Positions 1 to 7,415 of a DNA stretch of 64,000 nucleotides are shown here, one piece after another. The position numbers were made by a program, and so were the translations under genes. Each line of letters opens with the position of its first letter. Position 1 is the stretch's first letter. The DNA comes from Eubacteriales bacterium (GTDB taxonomy: Bacteria; Bacillota; Clostridia; Lachnospirales; Lachnospiraceae): NCBI GenBank assembly GCA_030524715.1, contig JAUNGB010000002.1, positions 62,001-126,000 on the forward strand. Reading direction: 5' to 3'. Under the pieces are notes generated by a model. It had not been told where the DNA came from, made no database searches, and was given only the letters and a program-made list of their open reading frames with translations.

Positions 1-300
1 CGGACTTAAGGTTTCCACAATAAAGCTCGGCACTCCCCGGTACTTGTCTTTTTTTATTTTATTCCTGTCACAGATCAGCATGATATCAGGTATGACATAT
101 TCATCATCGGATAAATACAGATCGAGGTTCTCGACCGATGCGGTGCATATGCTGTTTTTAAGTTGTTTCATAAGAGCAAAATATATATTTCCGTTTACCT
201 GGCTGTGACGAAAGCCGCCGGAAGGCGACATATTGTATATGGTATCATTTATCTTTTCTGTTTTATAATATTCCTTCTGCCGTAATGGCACAGTATTCAT
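1..300 (-). CDS. Uma2-family (DUF820) endonuclease-like protein, 3' part cut by window edge
   Basis: The 100 visible codons read inward from an ATG preceded by AGGAAGGAG and run off the window start. The visible residues fit the N-terminal half of Uma2 (PF05685) proteins: the order is SGGFRHSQVNGNIYFAL, then YLSDDEYVIPDIMLICD, then FIVETLSP, which corresponds to the family's PD...(D/E)xK-like core (VxPDxxxV and VEVLSP). Uma2 proteins are small nuclease-fold proteins of largely unsettled function, common in cyanobacteria and Firmicutes. It lies on the metA strand 81 nt downstream of metA and may be transcribed from the same promoter. Family assignment is fairly secure; activity cannot be judged because the catalytic lysine lies off the edge. 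Confidence 0.75.
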   Translation of the reverse strand, partial: MNTVPLRQKEYYKTEKINDTIYNMSPSGGFRHSQVNGNIYFALMKQLKNSICTASVENLDLYLSDDEYVIPDIMLICDRNKIKKDKYRGVPSFIVETLSP

Positions 301-326
301 CTCCTTCCTGATCTGGCAGTAAATAC

Positions 327-400
327 CCGCAAAGCCGCGTAAGATCAGTCCTGAAAGGGTGTTCCGCAAAGCCGCGTAAGATTAGTCCTGAAAGGGTGTT
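327..400. repeat. 37-bp direct tandem duplication of the metA 3' end
   Basis: Two adjacent 37-bp units (327-363 and 364-400) differ at one base. The right unit contains the last codons and stop of metA; the left unit is an extra copy lying downstream of the stop. Read on the minus strand each unit begins GGAACACCCTTTCAGGACT. It looks like a recent slippage or unequal-exchange duplication. Confidence 0.95.
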
Positions 401-1308
401 CCGTACAGGTCATACGGGGTACTCTGGTAAACATAGTAGTTGAGCCAGTTTGTATATAAGTTGTTCGCATGGGCTCTCCACATAAGGTACGGCTTATTTT
501 CCGGGTTATCGTCACGGTAATAATTCTTCGGAATATCAATGGGCAGCCCCTTGCCGAGGTCGCGCTTATATTCTCCGTCCAGAGTCACACGGTCATATTC
601 CGGATGCCCCATCACGAATATTTTACGGCCTCCGTCCGCCATTGCCAGAAACAGGCCGGCTTCCTCGGACTCTGCAAGAACAGTCAGAGCCTCGCAGGCA
701 TGAATATCTTCAATGGGAACCTCCGTGTGTCTGGAATGAGGCGCCAGGAAGATATCGTCAAAACCTCTGACCAGAGGGATTTTGCGGTTCAGTACCTTAT
801 GCCAGAACAATCCGAACATCTTTCTGTCCAAAGGCTTCTTCTGCAGGCCATAATGATGGTATAATCCTGCCTGGGCAGCCCAGCACAGGTAAATAGTAGA
901 GGTTACATTTGTTTCCGTCCAGTCCATGATCTGTACCAGTTCCTCCCAGTAATCCACCTCTTCAAACTCCATCTGCTCTACAGGAGCTCCGGTAATGATC
1001 ATTCCGTCAAATCTGGAATCCTTCAGCTCCGAAAAGGTCTGATAGAATTTGTTCAGATGGCTTACCGAGGTATTCTTGGATTCGTGGCTTTCTACCGTCA
1101 TAAAAGTTACGTCTACCTGAAGCGGGGTGTTTGATAAGGAACGCAGAAGCTGCAGCTCTGTTTCTTCCTTTAAAGGCATCAGGTTTAATATCAGTATCTG
1201 AATGGGGCGGATATCCTGATGCAGCGCCCGGTGCTCGTCCATTACAAATATATTCTCTTTTTCCAGAATTTCCTTTACTGGTAAATCACTTTGTATTTTA
1301 ATCGGCAT
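382..1308 (-). CDS. metA: Homoserine O-acetyltransferase (MetA type)
   Basis: Transfers an acyl group to homoserine, the first committed step of methionine synthesis, in the cytoplasm. The 308 aa match the MetA/HTS family over full length (family about 300 aa). Visible catalytic residues are Cys142 in YLCWAAQAGLYHHYG, and His235 and Glu237 in MGHPEYD. Residue 111 is Glu (APVEQMEFEEV); established work on Bacillus cereus MetA links Glu111 to acetyl-CoA use, while Gly111 in E. coli gives succinyl-CoA use, so I infer an acetyltransferase. The start is the ATG after an AAGGAAGGATAAG ribosome site. It follows ligA on the same strand after 137 nt holding a candidate promoter. The very 3' end is duplicated downstream. 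Confidence 0.95.
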   Translation of the reverse strand: MPIKIQSDLPVKEILEKENIFVMDEHRALHQDIRPIQILILNLMPLKEETELQLLRSLSNTPLQVDVTFMTVESHESKNTSVSHLNKFYQTFSELKDSRFDGMIITGAPVEQMEFEEVDYWEELVQIMDWTETNVTSTIYLCWAAQAGLYHHYGLQKKPLDRKMFGLFWHKVLNRKIPLVRGFDDIFLAPHSRHTEVPIEDIHACEALTVLAESEEAGLFLAMADGGRKIFVMGHPEYDRVTLDGEYKRDLGKGLPIDIPKNYYRDDNPENKPYLMWRAHANNLYTNWLNYYVYQSTPYDLYGTPFQD

Positions 1309-1371
1309 ATCTTATCCTTCCTTTCTTATATCCTCTGTATCAATACTGTCTGCTTCGCGAACAGCAATCTT

Positions 1372-1400
1372 TATTCTGCCATACTTTCCACAGCCGTCAA
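1372..1400 (-). promoter_or_regulatory. Candidate sigma-A promoter of metA
   Basis: On the minus strand TTGACG (1395-1400) is followed after 17 nt by AGAATA (1372-1377), about 64 nt before the metA start. I saw no SAM-I riboswitch or T-box in the 137-nt ligA-metA gap. Confidence 0.5.
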
Positions 1401-1445
1401 CTCTGAATTTTCCGTATGATCTGTATTCGGCATTTATCTGTCTTA

Positions 1446-3410
1446 TCAGACATCCTGTCTTCCCGCAAGCTTTAAGAAGTCTTCTTCAGACAAAATCGGG
1501 ATTCCAAGCTCCTTTGCTTTTTTATTCTTAGAAGAATTAGAGGCTGTATCATTATTAATAAGGTAGTTCGTTTTCTTTGTCACGGATCCGGTCACCTTTC
1601 CCCCAAGGGATTCGATAAAGCTCTTTGCCTCGCCCCGGTTGGCGAAATGTGCGACGCTTCCGGTAATTACAAAAGTCATCCCCGCAAAAATCTGTTCTCC
1701 GTTCACATCCTCCTTCCGGATATGCACATGACGGAGCAAATGCTCCAGCTTCTGTATGTTTTCTTCTTTGCTGAAGTATTCCACCAGATTTTTGGCGATC
1801 ACCGGGCCGATACCGTCAATAGAGCTGACCTCTTCCTCATCCGCATGGCGGATCCTGTCCAGATCATAGTCAAAATATTTGCAGATTACTTTGGCATTGG
1901 AAAGCCCGATGTTGGCGATCCCAAGGCTGTAGATCAACCTGGGAAGAGTAGTTTCCCTTGCCTTTTCCAGACTTGCAAGAAGATTTTCAAAGGATTTCTC
2001 TCCAAATCCGTCCATCGTGATGATTTCATCGCGGTATTTTCCAATCTCAAATATATCTCCGAAGTTATGGATAAAGCCTCTGGCAATGAATTTCTCCAGA
2101 GTGGCTTCTGACAGTCCGTCAATATTCATGGCGTCACGGCTTACAAACAGGGTAAACGCTTTGATCTTTTTGGCTACGCAGTCGGGATTCATGCAATATA
2201 AGCATTCCACCTCATTCTCCTTAATGACCCGCGCCTCGTGTCCGCATACAGGACAGGTATCCGGAATTGTCAGGTTTCCGCTTCTTGTAAGATTCTCCGC
2301 GATCTGGGGAATGATCATATTGGCTTTATAGACCTGTATCGTGTCTCCTATCCCAAGTTCCAGTTCCCTGACAATGCTCACGTTATGCACGCTTGCACGG
2401 CTGACAGTCGATCCCTCCAGTTCCACCGGCTCAAAAACCGCGACCGGATTGATAAGGCCCGTCCTGGACGGACTCCACTCGATTTCCAGAAGATGGGTTT
2501 CCCGCATTTCGTCCGCCCATTTAAAGGCAAGGGAATTTCTTGGGAATTTCGCCGTACTTCCCAGAGAATCTCCGTAGGCGATATCATCGTAGAGCGCGAC
2601 CAGCCCGTCTGATGGAAAATCATTGGTTCCCACAGCGTTCGCAAAATAATCCATGGCGTCGTCCAGGGTTTCTGCCGTTACCATCCGGTGTTCTACCACA
2701 TCAAAGCCCTGTTCCTTAAGCCATTGGAACTGACAGGCTCTGGAATTATGCATATCCACACCCTCTGCGCTCACCAGGGCAAAGGCATAAAACCGCACGT
2801 TTCTCCTTGCTGTAATTTCATTATTTAATTGGCGTACAGAACCGCTGCAGAGATTTCTGGGGTTCTTATATTTTGCGTCTACATCCTCAATGGTTGCGTT
2901 GATTTTTTCAAAATCAGAGTATGTGATGATCGCTTCTCCCCGCAGTACCAGCCTGCCCCTGTAGGCGATCCGGAGTGGAATATTCCGGAATACCCGGGCA
3001 TTGTTGGTGATCACCTCTCCGACCACGCCGTTCCCTCTGGTAACTGCTTTCTGAAGTTCTCCGTTTTCGTAGGTCAGGACGATGGTTAAACCGTCCAGCT
3101 TCCACGAAAGCAAAGTGGGGTGTGTTCCCACAAATTCCCGTAAGGTTTCCCTCTCTTTTGTTTTATCAAGGGAAAGCATGGGGCTTTCATGGGCCTCCTT
3201 TGGAAGAGACTCCAGGGCTTCATACCCTACGTTGATCGTGGGGCTGTTTGCCAGAACCGTTCCTGTTTCCTTTTCCATCTCCAGAAGCCGGTCGTACAGA
3301 GCGTCGTACTCCTGATTGCTCATGATTTCCCGGTCTTCCTGATAATATGCCCTGGATGCTCGGTTGAGCTTTTCTGCCAGTTCTTTCATTTGCTGTATGG
3401 ATGTCTCCAT
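1446..3410 (-). CDS. ligA: NAD+-dependent DNA ligase
   Basis: Seals 3'-OH/5'-phosphate nicks in duplex DNA during replication and repair, using NAD+. Domain order is visible in the 654 aa: N-terminal Ia region with the Y-Y and D-x-x-YD-x-L pattern, nucleotidyl-transferase motif SWKLDGLT with the AMP-accepting Lys104, OB fold, a four-Cys zinc finger (CPVCG then CLYCMNPDC), helix-hairpin-helix repeats (IDGIGPVIAKNLVEYF) and a C-terminal BRCT domain. Length is near the usual 660-680. The motif that normally reads RGDGxxGEDVTxN is RGNGVVGEVITNN here, a divergent version. Start chosen at the ATG behind AGGAGGGCATC. The first 190 nt overlap the 3' end of the rluF-like gene in another frame. Confidence 0.95.
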   Translation of the reverse strand: METSIQQMKELAEKLNRASRAYYQEDREIMSNQEYDALYDRLLEMEKETGTVLANSPTINVGYEALESLPKEAHESPMLSLDKTKERETLREFVGTHPTLLSWKLDGLTIVLTYENGELQKAVTRGNGVVGEVITNNARVFRNIPLRIAYRGRLVLRGEAIITYSDFEKINATIEDVDAKYKNPRNLCSGSVRQLNNEITARRNVRFYAFALVSAEGVDMHNSRACQFQWLKEQGFDVVEHRMVTAETLDDAMDYFANAVGTNDFPSDGLVALYDDIAYGDSLGSTAKFPRNSLAFKWADEMRETHLLEIEWSPSRTGLINPVAVFEPVELEGSTVSRASVHNVSIVRELELGIGDTIQVYKANMIIPQIAENLTRSGNLTIPDTCPVCGHEARVIKENEVECLYCMNPDCVAKKIKAFTLFVSRDAMNIDGLSEATLEKFIARGFIHNFGDIFEIGKYRDEIITMDGFGEKSFENLLASLEKARETTLPRLIYSLGIANIGLSNAKVICKYFDYDLDRIRHADEEEVSSIDGIGPVIAKNLVEYFSKEENIQKLEHLLRHVHIRKEDVNGEQIFAGMTFVITGSVAHFANRGEAKSFIESLGGKVTGSVTKKTNYLINNDTASNSSKNKKAKELGIPILSEEDFLKLAGRQDV

Positions 3411-4227
3411 GATGCCCTCCTGATTCTTTTATTCTCCTGCCGCCTGCCGCATGGACGGCTTTTTTCATATTCTTCCCTGCCTCTTTTACTGTTTCGCTGG
3501 AAGAGTCCTGAATACCCTTCTGTAATATTTCCCATTCCTCCGGGGAGATTTCCCGGTATGTCCCCAAAGGGATGCCGTTCAGAGTCAGGTTCATGATCCT
3601 GATTCTTTTTAAGGATGTCACGCTGTAGCCAAAGTATGCGCACATTCTGCGGATCTGACGGTTCAATCCCTGGGTGAGGATAATGCGGAAGCTCTGCCTT
3701 CCCGTCTTTTCTACCGTACACGGACGGGTAACTGTATCTAAAACAGGGACGCCCTCGGACATTTTCCTGATAAATTCATTATCTATGGGCTTATCTACCG
3801 TGACCAGATATTCTTTTTCGTGCCGGTTCCCGGCCCGCATAATACGGTTGACCAAATCTCCCTCGTTTGTCAGCAGAAGCAACCCTTCTGAATCCTTATC
3901 CAGCCTCCCTACCGGATATATACGCAGAGGATAATTCAGATACTCAGTCACCGTAACCTCCCGGCGCTGCCGTTTGGTACTGCAAACGATTCCCCGTGGC
4001 TTGTTAAACAGAAGAAGTACTTTTTTTTCGTTTTTTACAACAGGCCTTCCGTCAAGACAGACTTCCGTTTCCGGAGAAATCCGGTCTCCTGCGGCGGCTG
4101 TTTTTCCGTTCAGAGTGATCCTGCCCGCTTCAATAAGCCTGTCCGCCTCTCTTCTGGAGCAAACGCCTGCATCGCTTAAATATTTATTGATCCGTATTGT
4201 TTGAAAGCTTTCTGTTTTTTTGTCCAT
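3220..4227 (-). CDS. rluF: 23S rRNA pseudouridine synthase, RluF/RsuA family, with unusual C-terminal tail
   Basis: Converts a uridine in 23S rRNA to pseudouridine. The N-terminal S4 RNA-binding domain (RINKYLSDAGVCSRREADRL) is followed by the synthase domain with the catalytic-Asp motif VGRLDKDSEGLLLLTNEGD and the family ending LTQGLNRQIRRMC...RIRIMNLTL, closest to RluF. The start is taken at MDKKTESF; an upstream in-frame ATG 81 nt earlier would add an unrelated lysine-rich leader. The conserved fold ends near ISPEEWEILQKGI; about 85 further residues, basic and low in hydrophobics, are unlike family members, and the last 63 are encoded inside ligA in a different frame. The tail is probably an accidental run-on past a lost stop. 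Confidence 0.88.
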   Translation of the reverse strand: MDKKTESFQTIRINKYLSDAGVCSRREADRLIEAGRITLNGKTAAAGDRISPETEVCLDGRPVVKNEKKVLLLFNKPRGIVCSTKRQRREVTVTEYLNYPLRIYPVGRLDKDSEGLLLLTNEGDLVNRIMRAGNRHEKEYLVTVDKPIDNEFIRKMSEGVPVLDTVTRPCTVEKTGRQSFRIILTQGLNRQIRRMCAYFGYSVTSLKRIRIMNLTLNGIPLGTYREISPEEWEILQKGIQDSSSETVKEAGKNMKKAVHAAGGRRIKESGGHHGDIHTANERTGRKAQPSIQGILSGRPGNHEQSGVRRSVRPASGDGKGNRNGSGKQPHDQRRV

Positions 4228-4317
4228 TGCTTCATTATATATTTTTTTTTTTGCTTTCGCAACCGTGAACGCAGATTTTCCTCGATGAATGTTCATGAAA
4301 AAGAACAAAAATTGTAT

Positions 4318-4346
4318 TTGCTATTTTTATGCTTTTCTGTTATAGT
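4318..4346 (+). promoter_or_regulatory. Candidate promoter of the phospholipase-like gene
   Basis: TTGCTA (4318-4323), 17-nt spacer, TATAGT (4341-4346), located between divergent genes. A TGAACGCAGAT 11-mer, repeated elsewhere in intergenic DNA of this window, lies just upstream at 4266-4276. Confidence 0.5.
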
Positions 4347-4465
4347 GAGTTTGTTGGGAATAACTGATGGATGCGGGAGCAGCATAATGAGAACATGTGC
4401 GCCGTATCCGGGTTACGTGCTTTTTTCTGGCAGGGGTCAGGAGAAGCGGAAAGAAGAGGAAGACT

Positions 4466-5053
4466 TTGCGTAAAAAATCACATATACTGTTAGCACGCTG
4501 TATTGCAGATGAACTGTTTGTTTCTGAGAGTCTGCAGTCACACAGGAAGGCTTTTTGTCTTGGGAATGTCCTGCCGGACATACGTCCTTCTTTTATAACG
4601 AAACGGCATGAATATTTCGGAACCTTTTATGAGGTTCAGGACAAGATCAGGGAACTGGTGGAGAATGGACCGGAGGTTATTAACGAAAGGGTTTTCTGGA
4701 GGCGTTTGGGAGAGGTGCTGCATTATATTGCGGATTATTTTACTTTCCCGCACAACCGGACATATACGGGTACCCTCAGAGAGCATAATCATTATGAGAA
4801 GGTACTGAAGAATAACCTGAAGGCCTATATTCAGAGCGGAGAGGCCCATATCTACATGAACAGCACCCTGAGATTCGGCAGCCTGCCGGAACTGATTGAA
4901 TATGTGCAGGAGAAGCATGCTGTTTATATGGAGAAGATCCGTAATATCTCTGATGATATTCAGTATATTCTTTCCGTCTGCTATCAGGTGGTACAGGGAA
5001 TGCTGCAATTATGCGCCGGAAGACAAGGCGCCTGTGCAGCCTGGGCTATGTAG
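4466..5053 (+). CDS. Zinc-dependent phospholipase C-like protein
   Basis: Resembles the zinc-dependent phospholipase C / S1-P1 fold family (PF00882) used for phosphodiester hydrolysis. Visible family features: GNVLPDIRPSFITKRHEYFG near the start and RLGEVLHYIADYFTFPHN, supplying the His/Asp metal ligands expected of the family. No signal peptide is visible in this 195-aa form, unlike secreted clostridial alpha-toxins, so it is probably cytoplasmic or membrane-peripheral. I chose the TTG start giving LRKKSHILLARCIADELF, because this matches the N-terminus of Firmicute relatives and follows AGAGGAAG; an in-frame ATG 69 nt upstream would add a basic leader. It is transcribed alone and ends before a strong hairpin. 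Substrate unknown. Confidence 0.75.
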   Translation: MRKKSHILLARCIADELFVSESLQSHRKAFCLGNVLPDIRPSFITKRHEYFGTFYEVQDKIRELVENGPEVINERVFWRRLGEVLHYIADYFTFPHNRTYTGTLREHNHYEKVLKNNLKAYIQSGEAHIYMNSTLRFGSLPELIEYVQEKHAVYMEKIRNISDDIQYILSVCYQVVQGMLQLCAGRQGACAAWAM

Positions 5054-5063
5054 ACAGAATGAC

Positions 5064-5138
5064 GTTACTGTCTGCGCCGCAGGTGCGAACTGTAAATAAT
5101 GTTACTAAAAATGAACTGTAAATAATATTGCTAAAATG
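5064..5138. repeat. GTTAC...GTAA hairpin repeat plus 26-bp tandem direct repeat
   Basis: The first part (5064-5097) begins GTTACTGTC and contains CGCAGGTGCGAACTGTAA, matching 16 of 18 bases of the element at 16020-16040. It runs into two 26-bp direct units, 5087-5112 and 5113-5138, both starting GAACTGTAAATAAT. Noncoding. Confidence 0.7.
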
Positions 5139-5166
5139 TGAAAAAAAAGTGAAAATTGCTGTAATG

Positions 5167-5196
5167 CCGCCGGAGATGCTTCTCCGGCGGTTGATT
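5167..5196 (+). terminator. Rho-independent-like hairpin after the phospholipase-like gene
   Basis: A perfect 9-bp stem CCGCCGGAG / CTCCGGCGG (5167-5175 with 5182-5190) with a 6-nt loop, followed by the T-rich TTGATTTT. The downstream T-tract doubles as the -35 region of the next promoter. Confidence 0.7.
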
Positions 5197-5219
5197 TTAT
5201 AAAATGATTGTGCTAGAAT
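5191..5219 (+). promoter_or_regulatory. Promoter of the NlpC/P60 gene
   Basis: TTGATT (5191-5196), 17-nt spacer, TAGAAT (5214-5219). It leaves a roughly 90-nt leader before the gene. Confidence 0.65.
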
Positions 5220-5316
5220 AGAGCGAGTAGTATGTAAGTTGAGATTTTGATTGAGAAACAGACCTTTATATAGGGGGTAAAGGGATGTTCATGAAAGAAG
5301 GGAGCATCTTTAAAAT

Positions 5317-7149
5317 ATGAAAAACAAATATCTGACAAAATATTTGTGCATCACGCTGATGTCTGCTATGGTATTATCCGGCCCTATGACTGTTTTGGCA
5401 GCGGAGGGGCAGGATGCATTTGTGTCAGAGGGAATTTTTGATGATCAGCCTGATGATTCAGGCTTTACATCGGAGCCGTCTGCAACTCCGGAACCGGAAG
5501 CGCCTGTTACACCGGAACAGCCGTCGCCGACTCCCGGAGAGACAACTCCAACGCCGGAAGAGCCGACTCCAACCCCGGGAGAGGATATCACGCCCACTCC
5601 CACGCCGGGAGAGGATATCACGCCGACCCCGACTCCTCCGGTCGAGGATCTTCTTCCGGAGAATGTCAGGGAGATCGTGGACAGGCTTAATGAGCTTGCC
5701 CTGGTAGAGATCACCCTGGAGCAGGAGCCGCAGATCGTTGAACTTCGTGAGCTGTACGAGAAATTAACCCAGGAAGAAAAGGATATGGTGAGCAATTACG
5801 AGCTCCTTACTACCTTTGAAGCGAAAATTGTGGAACTGAAGGCGGCAGAGAAGCCGGATGATCCTTTTAGCGACGATCCGCAGCCTGTTATCGATGACGG
5901 GACACTGCCGTCGGCAATCTCAGGTACGCCGATCTATTATACCAATATGGCATCTAACCTTCATGCGGGCAAGGATTTTTATCTGGACAGCCTGAAGGAT
6001 AATTATCAGCTTGTCTTTGCTGATGATTTTTCTGATGTAATGGATGAAATCGAAAAAGAGTATAAAGAGAAGAATAAGCTTTCCGATGCCAGCGACCTGC
6101 GCACAGACGGCGTGACCACCTCTGCGGATACTTTACTGGTAAGGAACTGGCAGGATATTCTGGCTGTTTACATATACGAACAGAGCAAAAACGGCGCCAC
6201 ATCCTTCACTATGGACGCTTCCTGCAAGGATGATCTGGCAAAGATCTTTGAGGAAATGAATCCGGTGGTACGCGATAAGCAGAATATCACAAAGGTTTCT
6301 TATGGAAATCGTCACATTAACTATTATATTAAGAAAAATAAAGTTTCCAAATCAGACCGTAAGATCCTTAAGAAATATGTGGAGACAGACTGCAAGCTGC
6401 TCTGCGCAGTCGTAACTGCATCAAAGGGATTCGTGCGTGAAAGTGTGGGAGACGATGTTTCCGAGGAACGTGTAAACGTTATCGCAGAGGCATATTCCCT
6501 TGTAGGTAAAGTCGGCTATTTCTGGGGAGGCAAGTCCAATACATTGGGAGAGGATCCAACCTGGGGCTCCACAGCAAAGGTGGAGGCTGCCGGCAGCAAC
6601 AGTACCGGTACCTTACGTGCTTATGGTCTGGACTGCAGCGGTTTTGTCACCTGGGCAGTGATCAATGGGTATCAGGATCAGGAAATGCAGGCGAGCATCG
6701 GCGACGGAACCTCCGATCAGTGGAGCAAGGCAAATGTTGTAAGCGAGGAAGAGGCACAGCCGGGAGATCTTGTATTCCAGAGAGGTCCGGAGTCAGGAAG
6801 CGACAACCATGTAGGAATTATCTGCGGCAGAACAGACGCCGGAGACTGGATCGCCGTTCATTGCTCATCCAGCCAGAACGGTGTTACTGTAGGAGAAGCA
6901 TACAGCGCCGGTTTCCGCTATATCCGTCAGCCGTCCTTCTATCCTACGGATGCAGAGGTTGAGCAGATGGAGAGCCAGGGCGCGGCATCCAGCAATGCAG
7001 AGCCTGTGGTCACAGACGTTTCTGTAGGTAATACTCTCCAGGATATCATAGGACAGAATACGTTCTCATCCGACGACCAGACATCAAGTCTTCTGACCAG
7101 TCCGGAATTGGTAGATGATAATGATATTGAGGTATTTGTTGCTCCGTAA
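5317..7149 (+). CDS. Secreted NlpC/P60 (C40) peptidoglycan hydrolase with Pro/Thr linker
   Basis: A predicted exported cell-wall endopeptidase. The N-terminus KNKYLTKYLCITLMSAMVL followed by VLAA is a signal peptide with an AxA-like cleavage site. Residues 45-105 form a Pro/Thr/Glu-rich linker with an exact 10-aa repeat (PGEDITPTPT), then a helical region, and a C-terminal NlpC/P60 domain. The catalytic triad is readable: Cys440 in GLDCSGFVTW, His498 in DNHVGI and His515 in AVHCSS. Substrate is presumably the gamma-D-Glu/diamino acid bond of peptidoglycan, as for the family. The acidic C-terminal tail has no LPxTG or transmembrane anchor, so release or non-covalent wall binding is likely. Monocistronic between its own promoter and terminator. 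Confidence 0.9.
   Translation: MKNKYLTKYLCITLMSAMVLSGPMTVLAAEGQDAFVSEGIFDDQPDDSGFTSEPSATPEPEAPVTPEQPSPTPGETTPTPEEPTPTPGEDITPTPTPGEDITPTPTPPVEDLLPENVREIVDRLNELALVEITLEQEPQIVELRELYEKLTQEEKDMVSNYELLTTFEAKIVELKAAEKPDDPFSDDPQPVIDDGTLPSAISGTPIYYTNMASNLHAGKDFYLDSLKDNYQLVFADDFSDVMDEIEKEYKEKNKLSDASDLRTDGVTTSADTLLVRNWQDILAVYIYEQSKNGATSFTMDASCKDDLAKIFEEMNPVVRDKQNITKVSYGNRHINYYIKKNKVSKSDRKILKKYVETDCKLLCAVVTASKGFVRESVGDDVSEERVNVIAEAYSLVGKVGYFWGGKSNTLGEDPTWGSTAKVEAAGSNSTGTLRAYGLDCSGFVTWAVINGYQDQEMQASIGDGTSDQWSKANVVSEEEAQPGDLVFQRGPESGSDNHVGIICGRTDAGDWIAVHCSSSQNGVTVGEAYSAGFRYIRQPSFYPTDAEVEQMESQGAASSNAEPVVTDVSVGNTLQDIIGQNTFSSDDQTSSLLTSPELVDDNDIEVFVAP
5575..5634 (+). repeat. 30-bp in-frame tandem duplication in the Pro/Thr linker
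   Basis: Two 30-bp units starting CCGGGAGAGGATATCACGCC encode PGEDITPTPT twice. Copy number of this unit could vary between strains without breaking the frame. Confidence 0.85.
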
Positions 7150-7200
7150 GGGAGGTACAATAAATACCCGTATGAACAGGTAAATACTTTAGTTTTTATG

Positions 7201-7238
7201 CCCGTACAGGCTTTTGAGGCTTGTACGGGTGTTTTTTT
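7201..7238 (+). terminator. Rho-independent terminator of the NlpC/P60 gene
   Basis: Stem CCCGTACAGGC / GCTTGTACGGG (11 bp with one G-T pair), 7-nt loop, then TGTTTTTTT. It abuts the first copy of the 62-nt palindromic repeat. Confidence 0.9.
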
Positions 7239-7300
7239 GTATAGTAGGAAAGTACTTCGTTTTGTTCTGAAGTGTACAACACTGAACTTTCTTAATATAC
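7239..7300. repeat. 62-nt palindromic intergenic repeat, copy 1
   Basis: Outer arms GTATAGTAGGAAAGT and ACTTTCTTAATATAC pair with two mismatches; the centre holds AGTGT-ACA-ACACT as a second small hairpin, with TTTTGTTCTGA on its left. Copies of the same length lie at 39595-39656 and 44258-44319. No transposase is associated, so it behaves like a REP or MITE-type element. Confidence 0.9.
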
Positions 7301-7348
7301 AAAAAGCGCTTCACGCAGAATGTGGCTTACGGGAAATTCTATTTATGC

Positions 7349-7389
7349 TTGACAAATGAGTATAAACGCCATATACTTTGATAATCAAA
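7349..7389 (+). promoter_or_regulatory. fabH promoter with FabT-like operator
   Basis: TTGACA (7349-7354), 17-nt spacer and TATACT (7372-7377) form a near-consensus promoter. The palindrome TTTGATAATCAAA (7377-7389) overlaps the end of the -10 box and the start site. It matches the TTTGAnnnTCAAA core bound by MarR-family FabT, a fatty-acid synthesis repressor in Firmicutes. Binding here would block polymerase, so I infer repression of fabH. Confidence 0.8.
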
Positions 7390-7415
7390 ATAAAATGATG
7401 ATAGGATGAAAAGCT

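Noticed and set aside
5087-5138. Possible CRISPR-like direct repeats
   Set aside because: Only two adjacent 26-bp units with no spacers and no cas genes nearby.
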